Source: an uncultured Blautia sp. (GTDB lineage Bacteria > Bacillota > Clostridia > Lachnospirales > Lachnospiraceae). Taken from it: a DNA stretch of 21,424 nucleotides. Position numbers and translations under genes: made by a program. The stretch covers positions 1 to 21,424 of the forward strand of contig NZ_CAKRNY010000057.1 in assembly GCF_934371575.1 (NCBI RefSeq). Reading direction: 5' to 3'. Of the stretch, positions 20,576-21,424 are shown piece after piece. The notes under the pieces are model-generated. The model saw only the letters and a list, made by a program, of their open reading frames with translations. It was not told the DNA's origin and made no database searches. Every line of letters starts with the position of its first letter. The first letter of the stretch is position 1.

Positions 20576-21424
20576 CTATCTTGCTCCCCGGTCTTTATTC
20601 TGACTATGGGTATGCTGTTTATTTTTCTGTTCATTCTGTATTTCTTGTTTCTTTTCTGCCAGCTTCGCCCTAATACCATGTGCTACTGGCTCTTTTCCTG
20701 TTTCTTTCTTCCATTTTTCTATTGCAGTTCGATACTGACTATACTCAGTTTGAGAAGCCTTAAAATCCTTTAAAAAATCCTGTACACTTCTATAACAGAT
20801 CTTCTGCACAATCCTTGGAAGGTAATCTTTCATATCTTTGATCTGGCTTTTCAGTTCATCAATTTCTTTCTGCAATTCTTTTTTCTTTCTTCCTTTAAAC
20901 CATCCCGTGACTTCTGACAGTTCTTTCTTCTTTGCAGAAAGCTGTTTTTGTTTCTGTTGAATTGCACCGTTTTGATCTTCCAGTTCTTTATTCACTTTAA
21001 ATAGTTTCGGATACTTTGATGCAAGCCTCGTCATTTTAGGTTGTTCCGGTTCTGCCTTTTCTTCTTTTGTTGTCTTGACTGCTGCCGTGCTATTTTCAGC
21101 AACATACTCTGGGTGTTCTGCTTCCGTTTGCTCTATCTGTTTTGGCACTTCCCTGGGTTTCTTAAAAAGCACACTTGCTATCAAAAACTCCAATGCCTCA
21201 ACGGCCACTGTTACAACTCCGGAAAATAATCGTGGTCTGTTTCCACGCCGGGCAATTGATTCCCTGATTGGCTCCGTGATTTCTTTTCGCTTCACTTCCA
21301 TTATCTTCAGTTCCGGCACTCCACTAATCAATGCCATATCAACAGCTCTGTTCCATTCTCGGCGTTTTTGATTATCCGCTTCTATTTCCTGTGCTTTCGG
21401 ATTATTTTTTCCAATTTTCTTTGT
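20576..21424 (-). CDS. Mobilisation protein, C-terminal part (MobA/MobL relaxase type), cut by window edge
   Basis: The frame is open to the window edge (282 residues visible; TKKIGKNNPKAQEIEADNQK are the first). The visible part contains REWNRAVDMALISGVPELKI, a hydrophobic stretch SGVVTVAVEALEFLIASVLF, a Pro/Glu-rich linker, and a long coiled coil (LEDQNGAIQQKQKQLSAKKK, KGRKKKELQKEIDELKSQIK). A conserved-looking tail YLPRIVQKICYRSVQDFLKD follows, ending with a Gln/Lys-rich stretch. This is the usual C-terminal half of MobA/MobL-type relaxases, whose HUH nuclease domain would lie upstream. With tnpV it marks an integrative mobilisable element. The assignment rests on the tail and the neighbour only. 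Confidence 0.75.
   Translation of the reverse strand, partial: TKKIGKNNPKAQEIEADNQKRREWNRAVDMALISGVPELKIMEVKRKEITEPIRESIARRGNRPRLFSGVVTVAVEALEFLIASVLFKKPREVPKQIEQTEAEHPEYVAENSTAAVKTTKEEKAEPEQPKMTRLASKYPKLFKVNKELEDQNGAIQQKQKQLSAKKKELSEVTGWFKGRKKKELQKEIDELKSQIKDMKDYLPRIVQKICYRSVQDFLKDFKASQTEYSQYRTAIEKWKKETGKEPVAHGIRAKLAEKKQEIQNEQKNKQHTHSQNKDRGAR

Overview
The window reads as chromosome of a low-GC Gram-positive gut anaerobe, most likely a Lachnospiraceae member (Blautia, Dorea or Ruminococcus-like). The basis is AT-rich intergenic DNA, AGGAGG ribosome sites, consensus sigma-A promoters, and a gene set of DUF134-NifX, TnpV, a MobA/MobL-type mobilisation protein and DUF3791/DUF3990. Genus is inference. 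Every gene I accept is on the minus strand, so transcription runs from high to low coordinates.

Layout. 1-536: 5' part of a GH1 beta-glucosidase. 632-3640: a CRISPR array of 46 repeats of 32 bp and 45 spacers. 3641-3808: its AT-rich leader with a candidate promoter. 3809-11761: a complete type I-C operon in transcription order cas3, cas5c, cas8c, cas7, cas4, cas1, cas2, with short gaps or overlaps. The 3' end of cas8c holds a strong internal ribosome site and an in-frame GTG that should give the small subunit Cas11c. 11762-12218: the cas promoter, a long imperfect inverted repeat and the terminator of the next gene. 12219-13080: a DUF134-NifX fusion with a His/Cys-rich tail, whose promoter is covered by a perfect 17-bp palindrome. 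A decayed or very small Cys-motif membrane protein follows.

13400-21424 is accessory DNA. It contains three different direct repeats of 11-bp period that look like arm-type sites of tyrosine integrases, and a HicA/HicB toxin-antitoxin pair. It also holds a compact operon of three unrecognised genes (217, 197 and 171 aa), a DUF3791-DUF3990 ADP-ribosyltransferase-like toxin module, and an XRE-membrane regulator with a DUF2007 protein. A GyrI-like protein, a broken tnpV, an IS21-type istB with three in-frame stops, an intact tnpV and the C-terminal part of a mobilisation protein complete it.

How it works together. Cas1, Cas2 and Cas4 add spacers at the leader end next to cas2. Cas5c cuts the leftward pre-crRNA. 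Cas5c, Cas8c, Cas7 and Cas11c form Cascade, and Cas3 degrades the target. The nearly uniform repeats, with decay only at the far end, fit a system that is or was recently active. The best candidate for something undescribed is the three-gene cassette at 14585-16350, which sits between toxin-antitoxin-like modules and has its own promoter with a 10-bp direct repeat. Its function cannot be read from the sequence.
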